In this document: piece after piece, positions 34,244 to 42,584 of the stretch
Layout: every line of letters begins with the position of its first letter
Position numbering within the stretch: position 1 is the stretch's first letter
NCBI GenBank assembly: GCA_041395105.1
Contig: JAWLBB010000011.1
Location: forward strand, 51,397 to 115,396
DNA: 64,000 bases
Source: Opitutaceae bacterium
GTDB taxonomy: Bacteria; Verrucomicrobiota; Verrucomicrobiia; Opitutales; Opitutaceae
Direction: 5' to 3'
The notes under the pieces: model-generated
What the model saw: only the letters and a program-made list of their open reading frames with translations
Databases searched by the model: none
What the model was told of the DNA's origin: nothing
Program-made: the position numbers and the translations under genes

Positions 34244-34885
34244 TCAAACGACCGGGCCCTTCACCTTCCGGAACGGTTCATAAAGAAGCAGGGCATTCAA
34301 CGTCAACGCGTGGGTGATCCGGCCCGCCCACGCCATCGCGTAGACTTCATCCACCGTCGGCAGATGCACCTTCAATTCTTCATTCTCATCCCAATCGGTC
34401 TCCACCAGCCTCTCGGCATCCTCAATCAAGACAATATGACAGGTATTGGATTGGATGGCCGGATTGGGATGCACCGAACCCAGGAGGCGGGATCGCCGAC
34501 CCACGTATCCGGTCTCCTCGCTCAATTCCCGCTGGGCCGCCGTCAGAGGATCCTCCCCCAGGTCCATAACCCCACCCGTCACTTCAAGGGACAACGACTC
34601 CGTTCCATACCGGAATTGCTCCACCATGACCATCCGGCCATCGGACGTCACGGCCACGGTATTGACCCAGTTCGACGTATCCAGCACGTAGAAATCGGCT
34701 TCGCTTCCCCGCTTCGGATGACGGCACCGCTTGCGAATGACCGAAAAGATCCGGCAGGAGGTCTCCTCCGTGCGGGAAAGCGTTTCCCAAGCCGCCGGGT
34801 GAGCGCCTTCCCCCCTGCGGACAGCATCGCCCATGGGATCAACCATGTCCGGATCCGCTTCCTTGGAAGTCCCGTGGGAGATCAA
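34244..34885 (-). CDS. Nudix hydrolase, ADP-ribose pyrophosphatase-like
   Basis: 213 residues from ATG 34885; later ATGs at residues 14 and 18 are alternatives. The Nudix box is complete: GVMDLGE, then seven residues, then RELSEETGY. The preceding VMVEQFRYGTESLSLEVTGG is characteristic of the ADP-ribose/ADP-sugar pyrophosphatase subgroup. It should hydrolyse a nucleoside diphosphate derivative, with Mg bound by the box glutamates. It starts on the base directly after the LysM gene's stop codon and ends 3 bases before the PaaK-like gene, so translation is probably coupled. Confidence 0.88.
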   Translation of the reverse strand: MISHGTSKEADPDMVDPMGDAVRRGEGAHPAAWETLSRTEETSCRIFSVIRKRCRHPKRGSEADFYVLDTSNWVNTVAVTSDGRMVMVEQFRYGTESLSLEVTGGVMDLGEDPLTAAQRELSEETGYVGRRSRLLGSVHPNPAIQSNTCHIVLIEDAERLVETDWDENEELKVHLPTVDEVYAMAWAGRITHALTLNALLLYEPFRKVKGPVV

Positions 34886-35506
34886 TCAGGAATCCGATGG
34901 AATCACGATCTTCTGGCCAATCTTCAGACGCCTGGGGTCCACCCCGGGATTGGCCTGCTCGATAGCCTGGACGGGGACCCCGAACTGACCCGACAACCGG
35001 GCAAAGGTATCACCGGCCTTGATCGTGTAAGTGTTGTTCGGACCCAAGGCCGTGGCGGGAGCCGCGGCCGCGGACGAAGCGGACCCACTCGGGCCGGACG
35101 CGGCCGGGCTCGCGGAGGCAGAACTCGATGCAGCCGATTCCGGCGGGCCGGAGGAACCGCGCCCATGGATACTGGCGATTCGATCCGAGGCTTCCTTTGC
35201 ATCAATCGTCGCCCGGTTCACACTGGTTCGCAGGGTGGCCAGTTCCTTGCTCACATTGTCAAAGGCCCGTTGGGTATCCGAGCTGATCGTAGCCAGACGG
35301 CTGACCGCCTTTTCCGAGTCGGATGCCGCCTTGCGGGCGGACGTCTCGATCGTATCCAGACGGGCTGCCAGACTGCCCACGTCGCCCATCTCGCTCTTCA
35401 GGGCCGAAAGGCTGCGCAAAGCGATGATACCGAGAATCAGGCTGATCACCGCCAGGAGACAGGCGGCAATGACCAGGTACGAACCATTCTTCGAGGGAGT
35501 ATCCAT
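34886..35506 (-). CDS. Membrane-anchored coiled-coil protein with C-terminal LysM domain
   Basis: 206 residues. One N-terminal helix (YLVIAACLLAVISLILGIIA) anchors it with the rest outside. A coiled coil (about 35-110) and an Ala/Ser/Pro-rich linker follow. The C-terminal LysM domain (YTIKAGDTFARLSGQFGVPV, then ANPGVDPRRLKIGQKIVIP) should bind peptidoglycan. It probably tethers the inner membrane to the cell wall. It is first in an operon with the Nudix and PaaK-like genes; the functional link among them is unclear. Confidence 0.88.
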   Translation of the reverse strand: MDTPSKNGSYLVIAACLLAVISLILGIIALRSLSALKSEMGDVGSLAARLDTIETSARKAASDSEKAVSRLATISSDTQRAFDNVSKELATLRTSVNRATIDAKEASDRIASIHGRGSSGPPESAASSSASASPAASGPSGSASSAAAAPATALGPNNTYTIKAGDTFARLSGQFGVPVQAIEQANPGVDPRRLKIGQKIVIPSDS

Positions 35507-35621
35507 AACCGAATATCATTGTTTCCGTTGGTCCTACGAAAGCAAGCACAAGTGCAAGCACCTGCGAGACTTCCGCAAGACGGGGTCGGGCTGGCGCCGA
35601 ATCCGGGACATCGGGCAACGA

Positions 35622-35645
35622 TTCCGATCGTTCTCCGGATCGGAA
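35622..35645. promoter_or_regulatory. Inverted repeat upstream of the URO-D/MFS pair
   Basis: TTCCGATC (35622-35629) and GATCGGAA (35638-35645) are perfect 8-base inverted arms around an 8-base spacer, ending 37 bases before the URO-D-like start codon. This could be a repressor site for the gene pair or an RNA hairpin in the leader. No known regulator is matched. Confidence 0.4.
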
Positions 35646-35682
35646 CGGAACTTCCTTCTTCTCAATACCAGGGAGGAGACTC

Positions 35683-36711
35683 ATGATCCCGCCCCAGGTG
35701 ACTCCACGCGAACGCTTCCATGCCGTGATGGCTTTCCAGCCGGTCGACCGATTGCCCCTCCTCGAGTGGGCCGGTTGGTGGACGGAGACCATCGATCGTT
35801 GGCACGGCGAGGGTCTGGACCCCGCCCTGACCGACCGCTACGCCATCCTCGAGCATTTCGGGCTCGAATGCTACAAGCAGGGATGGTTCCGGGCGGTGCA
35901 TCCGGATGGGCCCAAACCTCCTTCCCACGGCGCCGGGCTGCTGACCGGCGAGGGTTCGTTCACCGCGAAATACGACGCCCTTCAAACCCATCTCTTCCGG
36001 ATCGAAGACCGGTGGCCGATCGACCCAGCGCTCTGGACCAGGTGGGCGGCGGAACAAGAAAAGGGCGATTCGGTCCTTTGGTTCACCGTCGACGGATTCT
36101 TCTGGCTGCCCCGAACCTTCTTCGGAATCGAGGATCATTTCTACGCCTTCTACGACGAACCCGAACTGATGCACCGGATGAACCGGGAGAACGCCGAATG
36201 GATGCTCCGGACAATCGACCGCCTCTGCGAAACCGTCACTCCGGACTTCATGACCTTCGCCGAAGACATGAGTTACAACAACGGTCCGATGCTCTCGGAG
36301 GAACTCTTCGATGAGTTCATGCTGCCCTACTACCGGATCGTCGTCCCCGCCCTGAAGGAACGGGGCATCATCCCGGTCGTCGATTCGGATGGAGACATCA
36401 CCCGGGCAATCCCCTGGTTCGAAAGAGCCGGCATCGATGCCATTCTTCCACTCGAACGGCAGGCGGGGGTTGATCTCGCCACCATCCGACGGAATCACCC
36501 CCGATTCCGCTGCATCGGCCATTTCGACAAGATGGTCATGACCAAGGGCGAAGCGGCCATCCGACATGAGTTCGAACGCCTTCTGCCCGTGGCCCGTCAG
36601 GGCGGTTTCATCATCAGCTGCGATCACCAGACCCCTCCGGGTGTCTCACTCGCCGACTATCGACTCTATCTGCGACTTTTCGCCGAATACGCTGAAATGG
36701 TCGCCCCATGA
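35683..36711 (+). CDS. Uroporphyrinogen decarboxylase-superfamily protein (methyltransferase-like branch)
   Basis: 342 residues from ATG 35683, with GGGAGGAG just upstream. The start TPRERFHAVMAFQPVDRLPL, the central FMTFAEDMSYNNGPMLSEEL and the ending GFIISCDHQTPPGVSLADYR are typical of URO-D-fold proteins of the corrinoid/CoM methyltransferase type rather than HemE. The Cys-Asp-His near the end and His in IGHFDKM could bind zinc. Genuine heme synthesis is unlikely because the HemE N-terminal PVWFMRQAGR motif is absent. The MFS gene overlaps its stop codon by four bases (ATGA), so the two are co-translated, and a role in uptake and demethylation or modification of a small molecule is plausible. 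Confidence 0.8.
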   Translation: MIPPQVTPRERFHAVMAFQPVDRLPLLEWAGWWTETIDRWHGEGLDPALTDRYAILEHFGLECYKQGWFRAVHPDGPKPPSHGAGLLTGEGSFTAKYDALQTHLFRIEDRWPIDPALWTRWAAEQEKGDSVLWFTVDGFFWLPRTFFGIEDHFYAFYDEPELMHRMNRENAEWMLRTIDRLCETVTPDFMTFAEDMSYNNGPMLSEELFDEFMLPYYRIVVPALKERGIIPVVDSDGDITRAIPWFERAGIDAILPLERQAGVDLATIRRNHPRFRCIGHFDKMVMTKGEAAIRHEFERLLPVARQGGFIISCDHQTPPGVSLADYRLYLRLFAEYAEMVAP

Positions 36712-37883
36712 CCCCAGCCCGACGCAATCCGTCCCGACGGACAACAATCCTTGCTTATTGCGGTGCGTTCTTCTGCCTGGGCATCGCGTTTGCGGTTCTC
36801 GGCCCCACCCTGCCTCAGCTGGCTGAGCAGGTCGCCGTGTCCATCGGTTCCGTCAGTATCCTCTTCGTCGGGAACTCCCTGGGCTACCTGATCGGATCCT
36901 TCCTGGCGGGGCCAGTCTTCGATCGGTACCGAGGCCACCCGGTGCTGGCTGTCAACCTCGGTGTCCTCTCCGGACTGCTCATCCTCGTTCCCTTCGTTCC
37001 GAGTCTTGGCCTGCTGGTGACACTGTTCTTCGTGCTCGGCACGATGAAAGGTGCCATTGATGTCGGCGGCAACACCCTCCTGCTCTGGTTCTTCCCGGAA
37101 GCCGCCCACACCGCCATGAACGCCCTGCATGCTCTGTTCGCGGTCGGGGCCGTGGCCACCCCGTTGGTGGTGGGCCTCACGCTTTCCACCTTTGGGGGAA
37201 TCGACCGCGCCTACACCCTCCTCGGAACGACCATCCTTCCTTTCGCGATCCTTTTTCTCCTCCTTCCCAGCCCGGTGGCTCCAAACACCTCCGTCAAACC
37301 GGTCGAGGGATCGAATGCGCGGGGGGACCTTATCCTTATCTGCATCTTTTTCTTTGTCTACTGCGGCATCGAGGTGGGATTTGGCGGCTGGATCACCACC
37401 TATGCGCTCAAGGCAGGATTCGAGAGCGCCTCGGGCGGTGCCTTTCTCGCATCCACCTATTGGGCGACCTTCACCGTCGGTCGGTTCGGCTCAGTCCTCG
37501 TCGCCCGATCCATGCCACCGATGCGAACCATCGCCATCGCCCTGACCCTCGCCAGTGTCAGCCTCGCTGCCATGCTGGCCTTCTCGGGCTCCCGTGAGGT
37601 CCTCTGGGCAGGGTCGGCGCTGCTCGGGCTCGCCGTGGCCCCGATCTTCCCCCAACTCCTCCTGGTCGCCGATGCCCGCCTCCACCTGCGCGGATCCACC
37701 ACCCGCTGGTTTTTCGTGGGCGGCAGCATGGGATCAATCGCCATCCCCTGGACCCTCGGCCAGGGTTTCGAGCAGATCGGACCTTCGGTTCTCATGCCTG
37801 CCCTGGCGGGTATTCTGGCGGCCAATATCCTCTGTTTCCTCTTGCTCTCGGGCCGGTTGAAGAAGCCGGGGAAATCAAGTTGA
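36708..37883 (+). CDS. Major facilitator superfamily transporter
   Basis: 391 residues with twelve predicted helices, from YCGAFFCLGIAFAVLGPTLP to LMPALAGILAANILCFLLLS. The loop after helix 2 (GPVFDRYRGHP) is the MFS signature region. NALHALFAVGAVATPLVVG and the GIEVGFGGWITTYAL segment resemble the FucP/glucose-galactose branch of sugar carriers. The substrate is not determined. It is translationally coupled to the URO-D-like gene and transcribed only with it, which suggests import of the substrate that enzyme acts upon. Confidence 0.88.
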   Translation: MTPARRNPSRRTTILAYCGAFFCLGIAFAVLGPTLPQLAEQVAVSIGSVSILFVGNSLGYLIGSFLAGPVFDRYRGHPVLAVNLGVLSGLLILVPFVPSLGLLVTLFFVLGTMKGAIDVGGNTLLLWFFPEAAHTAMNALHALFAVGAVATPLVVGLTLSTFGGIDRAYTLLGTTILPFAILFLLLPSPVAPNTSVKPVEGSNARGDLILICIFFFVYCGIEVGFGGWITTYALKAGFESASGGAFLASTYWATFTVGRFGSVLVARSMPPMRTIAIALTLASVSLAAMLAFSGSREVLWAGSALLGLAVAPIFPQLLLVADARLHLRGSTTRWFFVGGSMGSIAIPWTLGQGFEQIGPSVLMPALAGILAANILCFLLLSGRLKKPGKSS

Positions 37884-37954
37884 TCGGCCGGGCGAACCTG
37901 GCCGAGAGACCGGGAACGTCCGGCAGCATGTGAAGGAACCCATGGGAACACTCC

Positions 37955-38677
37955 CTAGAGCCCCAGCTTGTCCATCAGACCCTTGGTCGCCTTCTGCCTG
38001 GCCTGTTCCATCACCTGCTGCTGGGCACCCTTGAGCACCTGCTGAATCAACGGATCCAGGAGTTGCTGCGCGGCCTCCGTCGCCGTGACGCCCCCACCCT
38101 TTGTTCCGATATCTTTCAGCACCACGTCCGGAATCTTCGCGTTCAGGTCCTGACCGAGTTGCTCCGTGATCAATCGGGTCTGTGCGTTGGTGAAACGGAA
38201 TTCCCTGATGACCAACTTCGGCCCTTCAGCCCCCGCCTCGCCTTCCGCCGGAGGCGTTCCGCCGCTCTCCGGGCCCATTTCGATATTCTTCAGCAGTTCC
38301 TGAAGATTGGTCCTTCCCCCTTTTTCTTCAAAGACGACCCGTGCCCCATCGATCACCACCAGGTTGACCACGACGACGTCCGACCGGATTGTCGATAGAT
38401 CCAGATCCAGACTGACCTTGTCCAGTTCGAAGGCGTTTTCAGTCGCGAATCCCTCCGGATTGGCGATGACCAGACCGTTCAGACCGCCGGCCGCCGACTT
38501 CAATGAGATATCCACGGATGCCAGCGTGACCTCCGTGCCCAGCGTCTGCGTCCCCACCTTTTCAACCGCCACTTTGACGATCTTGTCGAGATTCGCCACC
38601 ACCAGCGCGAAGACGATTCCAACCAAGACGACCACCGCGACCAGACTGATCAGTAGAATCTTTATTGCTTTGCTCAT
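37955..38677 (-). CDS. AsmA-like membrane-anchored protein
   Basis: 240 residues from ATG 38677; the upstream frame is Arg/Pro-rich. An N-terminal helix (ILLISLVAVVVLVGIVFALV) is followed by ANLDKIVKVAVEKVGTQTLG, TEVTLASVDISLKSAAGGLN and GLVIANPEGFATENAFELDK, the pattern of AsmA/DUF748-type proteins of the envelope lipid-transfer group. The C-terminal 60 residues are Gln/Lys-rich (QVLKGAQQQVMEQARQKATK). It is much shorter than E. coli AsmA and holds only the N-terminal part of the fold. Function in outer-membrane maintenance is inferred from family. Confidence 0.75.
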   Translation of the reverse strand: MSKAIKILLISLVAVVVLVGIVFALVVANLDKIVKVAVEKVGTQTLGTEVTLASVDISLKSAAGGLNGLVIANPEGFATENAFELDKVSLDLDLSTIRSDVVVVNLVVIDGARVVFEEKGGRTNLQELLKNIEMGPESGGTPPAEGEAGAEGPKLVIREFRFTNAQTRLITEQLGQDLNAKIPDVVLKDIGTKGGGVTATEAAQQLLDPLIQQVLKGAQQQVMEQARQKATKGLMDKLGL

Positions 38678-38799
38678 GATGAAAATCAGGGGTTCTCTGA
38701 CATCGGGCCGCCGGCCGGAAATCCGGACCGGTCCCACGATTCCCCATTTCAATGGAAACCGGCACGTTTGGCGAACGAAAACCGGACACACCCGATCCG

Positions 38800-39011
38800 A
38801 TCACCGCTTGGAATGGCGCCTAGTTAGGGGTGCTTGTCGTTGTTTTGTCTCGGACAACCGTTGCGGCTGGCCGGGGACGTCCAGCCCTGCCACGGATGCT
38901 CTGATTTCAGTTGGTCGGGCGAGGGCCTCCGGACCCGCCGTCGAAGAGCAGTCAACACCTCGTTGGCTGATCCGACTCTTTCGCCAACCAAGCGCCATTC
39001 ATCACCGCTTG
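38800..39011. repeat. 11-bp direct repeat flanking element copy 2
   Basis: ATCACCGCTTG is present at 38800-38810 and again at 39001-39011, immediately outside the inverted ends of the element. This is what a target-site duplication looks like. The size is close to the 10-base repeat around copy 1. Confidence 0.75.
38811..39000. mobile_element. Miniature inverted-repeat element, copy 2
   Basis: A 190-bp unit with perfect 9-base inverted ends (GAATGGCGC at the left, GCGCCATTC at the right); the next bases are also partly inverted (CTAGTT against AACCAA). The interior from TGCTTGTCGTTG to CCGACTCTTTCGC is nearly identical to copy 1. It sits in a 380-base gap between the AsmA-like gene (divergent) and the GH63-like gene, ending 57 bases before the latter's start, so it could affect that promoter. 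No protein of transposase size is encoded. Confidence 0.8.
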
Positions 39012-39057
39012 CGGTTTCGCTGGATTGGAGGCACTTATCCACCCGATCATTGCTGCC

Positions 39058-41709
39058 ATGCCCATGCCGACTCCTGAACACTTGAGACTGGAAGAAGAAG
39101 CCCGACGTGTCCGGAACTGGAAGCGCTGGGGACCCTACCTCCCGGATCGCCAATGGGGAACCGTCCGGGAGGACTATTCCGCCGATGGATCGGCCTGGGA
39201 ATCCTTTACCCACGAACAGGCGCGAAGCCGCGCCTACCGGTGGGGAGAGGACGGCCTTCTCGGACTCACCGATCGCGAATGCCGCCTCTGCTTCGCCCCG
39301 GCCCTCTGGAACGGCCGGGATCCCATCCTGAAGGAAAGGCTCTTCGGACTGACCGGACCCGAGGGGAATCACGGGGAGGATGTCAAGGAACTCTACTACC
39401 ATCTGGACGCCACCCCCACCCACAGTTACGGGAAAGCACTTTACCGGTATCCACAAGAGCCATACCCCTACCAACGTCTGATCGACGAAAACCGGAACCG
39501 CGGGCTTCACGACCCCGAGTTCGAGTTGGCCGATACCGGCATTTTCGACGAGAACCGTTTCTTCGATCTGACGGTGGAGTACGCGAAGGCCGGGCCCGAC
39601 GACAACCTCATCCGCCTGACCGTGGAGAACCGGGGACCCGACCCCGCCTCCCTCACGCTCTTGCCCACCGTCTGGTTCCGCAACACCTGGATCTGGGGAT
39701 GTCGTCACGAGGGCTGCACTCTCAAACCCTCCATCCGAAGGGACAGCGACCATCGACTCCGTCTGCAACACCCCACTCTCGGCGGCTGGTTCTTCGAGAT
39801 CGAGCCGGACTTCAGCCAGGCCAAACAGGCCTTCCTCTTCACCGAGAACGAGACCAATACCCGACTCCTCTACGGAACCGACAACTACACCCGCCATGTC
39901 AAGGATGCGTTTCACCGTTTCCTCATCCAGGGTGAAGCCGCCGCAATCAACCCGGAGGAGAGAGGGACCAAGGCGGCCGCCCACTGCCGCCTCGAACTCG
40001 AGCCCGGCGCGGAAGCCGTGATCCGCTGCCGGCTCCACTCCGGCGATGAGGCTCCGGAGCATCCTTTCGGCGACGGTTTCGACGGGATTTTCAGGCTAAG
40101 GATCGGTGAAGCGGATGCCTTTTACCGGGAAATCATCCCTCAGTCTCCGGAATCCGAAGAAGCCCGGGTTCAGCGAAGTGCCTATGCCGGACTCCTCTGG
40201 ACGAAGAAATTCTACCACTATTCGGTAGCTGATTGGCTCGAGGGCGACCCGGTCACGGCCGCGCCCCCCGATCGTCGGAGATCGGGTCGCAACGCCGAGT
40301 GGCGGCACCTCTTCAATCGGGACGTGCTCTCCCTGCCGGACGGATGGGAGTACCCGTGGTTCGCCGCCTGGGATACCGCGTTCCACATGATCCCTTTCGC
40401 CCATCTCGACCCGTCATTCACCAAGGATCAACTGATCCTCTTCCTGCGGGAGTGGTATCTCCACCCCAACGGTCAGATACCGGCTTACGAGTGGGCTTTC
40501 AGCGACGTCAATCCGCCGGTGCATGCCTGGGCCTGTTGGCGCGTCTACAAAATGACGGCGGCGAAGGGTGAGCGCGACCTGTCCTTTCTCAAACGGGTCT
40601 TCCACAAGCTCCTCCTCAACTTCACCTGGTGGGTCAATCGCAAGGATCCCGACGGACGCAACATCTTCTCGGGGGGCTTTCTCGGACTCGACAATATCGG
40701 GGTTTTCGATCGCTCGAGACCCCTGCCCACCGGCGGGCACCTCGAGCAGGCGGACGGCACCGCCTGGATGGCTTTCTATTGCACCACCATGCTGGCCATG
40801 GCCCTGGAGCTGGCCGGCACGGATGAATCCTATCAGGACATTGCCTCCAAATTCTTCGAGCACTTCGTCGGCATCGCCGAAGCCATCAACACCTTCGGAG
40901 GCTCAGGATTGTGGAATGATGAGGACGGATTCTACTACGATCAGATCCACCATGACGGGCACGTCAGGCAGATCCGGGTGCGATCGATGGTCGGCCTCAT
41001 CCCGCTCTTTGCCGTGGAAATCCTCGACGAGGAGTGTCTGTCCAGGGTTCCTCTCTTCAAGAAGCGGATGGATTGGTTCCTCACTCACCGTCAGGATCTC
41101 TCCCAGCTTTCCGCCTTCAGCGAAGTGTCCCGGAAGGGCGGACGCCATCTTCTCGCCATCCCCTCCCGGGATCAGCTCCAGAGAGTCCTCGCCCGGCTCT
41201 TCGACGAGGATGAGTTCCTCTCCCCTCACGGGATCCGTTCCCTTTCCCGGCATCACCGGAGCCATCCCTATCAGTTGAGCTGGGATCACCAGACCCATAC
41301 CGTCGCCTACGAACCCGGCGAATCCGAAACCAGCCTGTTCGGTGGGAATTCCAACTGGCGCGGGCCTGTCTGGTTTCCGGTCAACTTCCTTCTGATCGAG
41401 GCGCTTGAACGGTACCACCATTATTTCGGCGACGCCTTCAGAGTCGAAGTACCCGCCCGTTCCGGACGATTCCTGAACCTTGCGGAGGCCGCCAACGAGA
41501 TTTCACGCCGCCTGTCCCTGCTCTTTCTGCCTGCCGCCGACGGTCGACGGCCGGCTGATGGCGCTCAGGCACGAACGAATGATCCGATCCTCTTCCATGA
41601 GTACTTTCATGCGGAGACCGGAGCCGGCCTCGGGGCCAGTCACCAGACGGGCTGGACCGCGCTTGTGGCCAAATTGCTCGAGGACCAGGGTCGGCGCGGA
41701 CGCGGCTAG
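39058..41709 (+). CDS. GH63-like glycoside hydrolase ((alpha/alpha)6 barrel)
   Basis: About 883 residues from ATG 39058; ATG 39064 is also possible and neither has a good ribosome site. It matches the bacterial family related to mannosyl-oligosaccharide glucosidase (GH63): an N-terminal beta domain (NWKRWGPYLPDRQWGTVRED, RAYRWGEDGLLGLTDRECRL) and a C-terminal helical barrel from about 400. Telling motifs are EYPWFAAWDTAFHMIPFAHL, PNGQIPAYEWAFSDVNPPVH, GFLGLDNIGVFDRS and GNSNWRGPVWFPVNFLLIEA. The Asp in AAWDTAF and a C-terminal Glu (ILFHEYFHAETG) are candidate catalytic residues. No signal peptide is seen, so it should act in the cytoplasm on an alpha-glucoside such as a compatible-solute glycoside or oligosaccharide; the substrate is not determined. 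The miniature element lies just upstream. Confidence 0.88.
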   Translation: MPMPTPEHLRLEEEARRVRNWKRWGPYLPDRQWGTVREDYSADGSAWESFTHEQARSRAYRWGEDGLLGLTDRECRLCFAPALWNGRDPILKERLFGLTGPEGNHGEDVKELYYHLDATPTHSYGKALYRYPQEPYPYQRLIDENRNRGLHDPEFELADTGIFDENRFFDLTVEYAKAGPDDNLIRLTVENRGPDPASLTLLPTVWFRNTWIWGCRHEGCTLKPSIRRDSDHRLRLQHPTLGGWFFEIEPDFSQAKQAFLFTENETNTRLLYGTDNYTRHVKDAFHRFLIQGEAAAINPEERGTKAAAHCRLELEPGAEAVIRCRLHSGDEAPEHPFGDGFDGIFRLRIGEADAFYREIIPQSPESEEARVQRSAYAGLLWTKKFYHYSVADWLEGDPVTAAPPDRRRSGRNAEWRHLFNRDVLSLPDGWEYPWFAAWDTAFHMIPFAHLDPSFTKDQLILFLREWYLHPNGQIPAYEWAFSDVNPPVHAWACWRVYKMTAAKGERDLSFLKRVFHKLLLNFTWWVNRKDPDGRNIFSGGFLGLDNIGVFDRSRPLPTGGHLEQADGTAWMAFYCTTMLAMALELAGTDESYQDIASKFFEHFVGIAEAINTFGGSGLWNDEDGFYYDQIHHDGHVRQIRVRSMVGLIPLFAVEILDEECLSRVPLFKKRMDWFLTHRQDLSQLSAFSEVSRKGGRHLLAIPSRDQLQRVLARLFDEDEFLSPHGIRSLSRHHRSHPYQLSWDHQTHTVAYEPGESETSLFGGNSNWRGPVWFPVNFLLIEALERYHHYFGDAFRVEVPARSGRFLNLAEAANEISRRLSLLFLPAADGRRPADGAQARTNDPILFHEYFHAETGAGLGASHQTGWTALVAKLLEDQGRRGRG

Positions 41710-42377
41710 CCCTCGATGGCGGCTTCGCGCTTCGGCAGGAAATCCCGGTAATAGGCATCGACGCAACGGGGGCAGAGTCCGTGAGATATGTCGCTGTCCG
41801 GGCAGGCCAGGGCCAGATCCGGCAGCCATTCCCAGAGCCCGGACTTCAGGCAATTGCGAACCCGCTGGCAGTGGCAACACTGGAGGACCAATCCATCCGA
41901 ACTGCGATGCACTTCCGGCTGGAAACGAGAAGCCTCCGAACGTCGGATGGTCTGAAGAAGGTGATGGGTCACCAGAAGACCACTCCTGTCATGAAGCGGT
42001 TGGATCGTCTCACGGTACCAGCGGTAAACCCGCCCCGCTTCCCCTCCATAGAGGGCCCCATAGGGGCGCCCGTCTTCCAGGCATCGGTGATAGATCCGCC
42101 GGTAGTGCTCGGCATAAAAGCCCATGAAAGCCTCCAGGACCGGAAAACCCAGTCCGTAGCGACGAAGCCACTTCCGCCCGCCAGCCCGCAACGCGGCCTT
42201 TCTGTAAGCGGCGTTCATGCCCCTGATTCGGAAATCCCTATCCAGGACATAGACACTATCGAGGCTCTCCCCCAGACGGCCAAGGCGGTAGCCGAGCAGA
42301 TGGTCACGAAACTCCGGGTCCACCGTGAAGGTGGAACGGTTCCCGACCCAGTTGGTCGTTCTCTTCGTCTCGATCAT
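41706..42377 (-). CDS. PAS-like protein with C-terminal cysteine cluster
   Basis: About 223 residues from ATG 42377; the frame is open further to 42476. Residues 25-160 look like a PAS fold (LDSVYVLDRDFRIRGMNAAY, YRWYRETIQPLHDRSGLLVT). The C-terminus has QCCHCQRVRN and, after WEWLPDLALACPDSDISHG, LCPRCVDAYY. Paired CxxC motifs of this kind could bind zinc or a heme/iron centre. There is no kinase, cyclase or DNA-binding domain, so it is a stand-alone sensor module or adaptor. It is convergent with the GH63-like gene, the two stop codons overlapping by four bases. Confidence 0.65.
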   Translation of the reverse strand: MIETKRTTNWVGNRSTFTVDPEFRDHLLGYRLGRLGESLDSVYVLDRDFRIRGMNAAYRKAALRAGGRKWLRRYGLGFPVLEAFMGFYAEHYRRIYHRCLEDGRPYGALYGGEAGRVYRWYRETIQPLHDRSGLLVTHHLLQTIRRSEASRFQPEVHRSSDGLVLQCCHCQRVRNCLKSGLWEWLPDLALACPDSDISHGLCPRCVDAYYRDFLPKREAAIEG

Positions 42378-42584
42378 ACTTGGCCCCAATTGCCTCCCAC
42401 CGCTCATCCGACACCAAGAACCCGGTTTGGTTCTGCAACATTCCCCGCGCCTCCCGGCGCAGACCACAGCAAACACCCGAACTCCCTGAACGTCAACTCA
42501 TAGGGAGCTATTCAGCCGGCTCTGGCACCGTTTCCCGGCCCGGATCCCCGGTCGGGTTGGGGATGATCCGGTGGGCTTAACCGC

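Noticed and set aside
35683..36711. Annotation as hemE
   Set aside because: The conserved HemE N-terminal arginine motif is missing and the C-terminus matches the methyltransferase-like branch instead.
38824..40062. 412-codon open frame antisense to the GH63-like gene
   Set aside because: It mirrors codon bias of the real gene on the opposite strand, its 3' part runs into the repeat element, and it shows no domain or signal.
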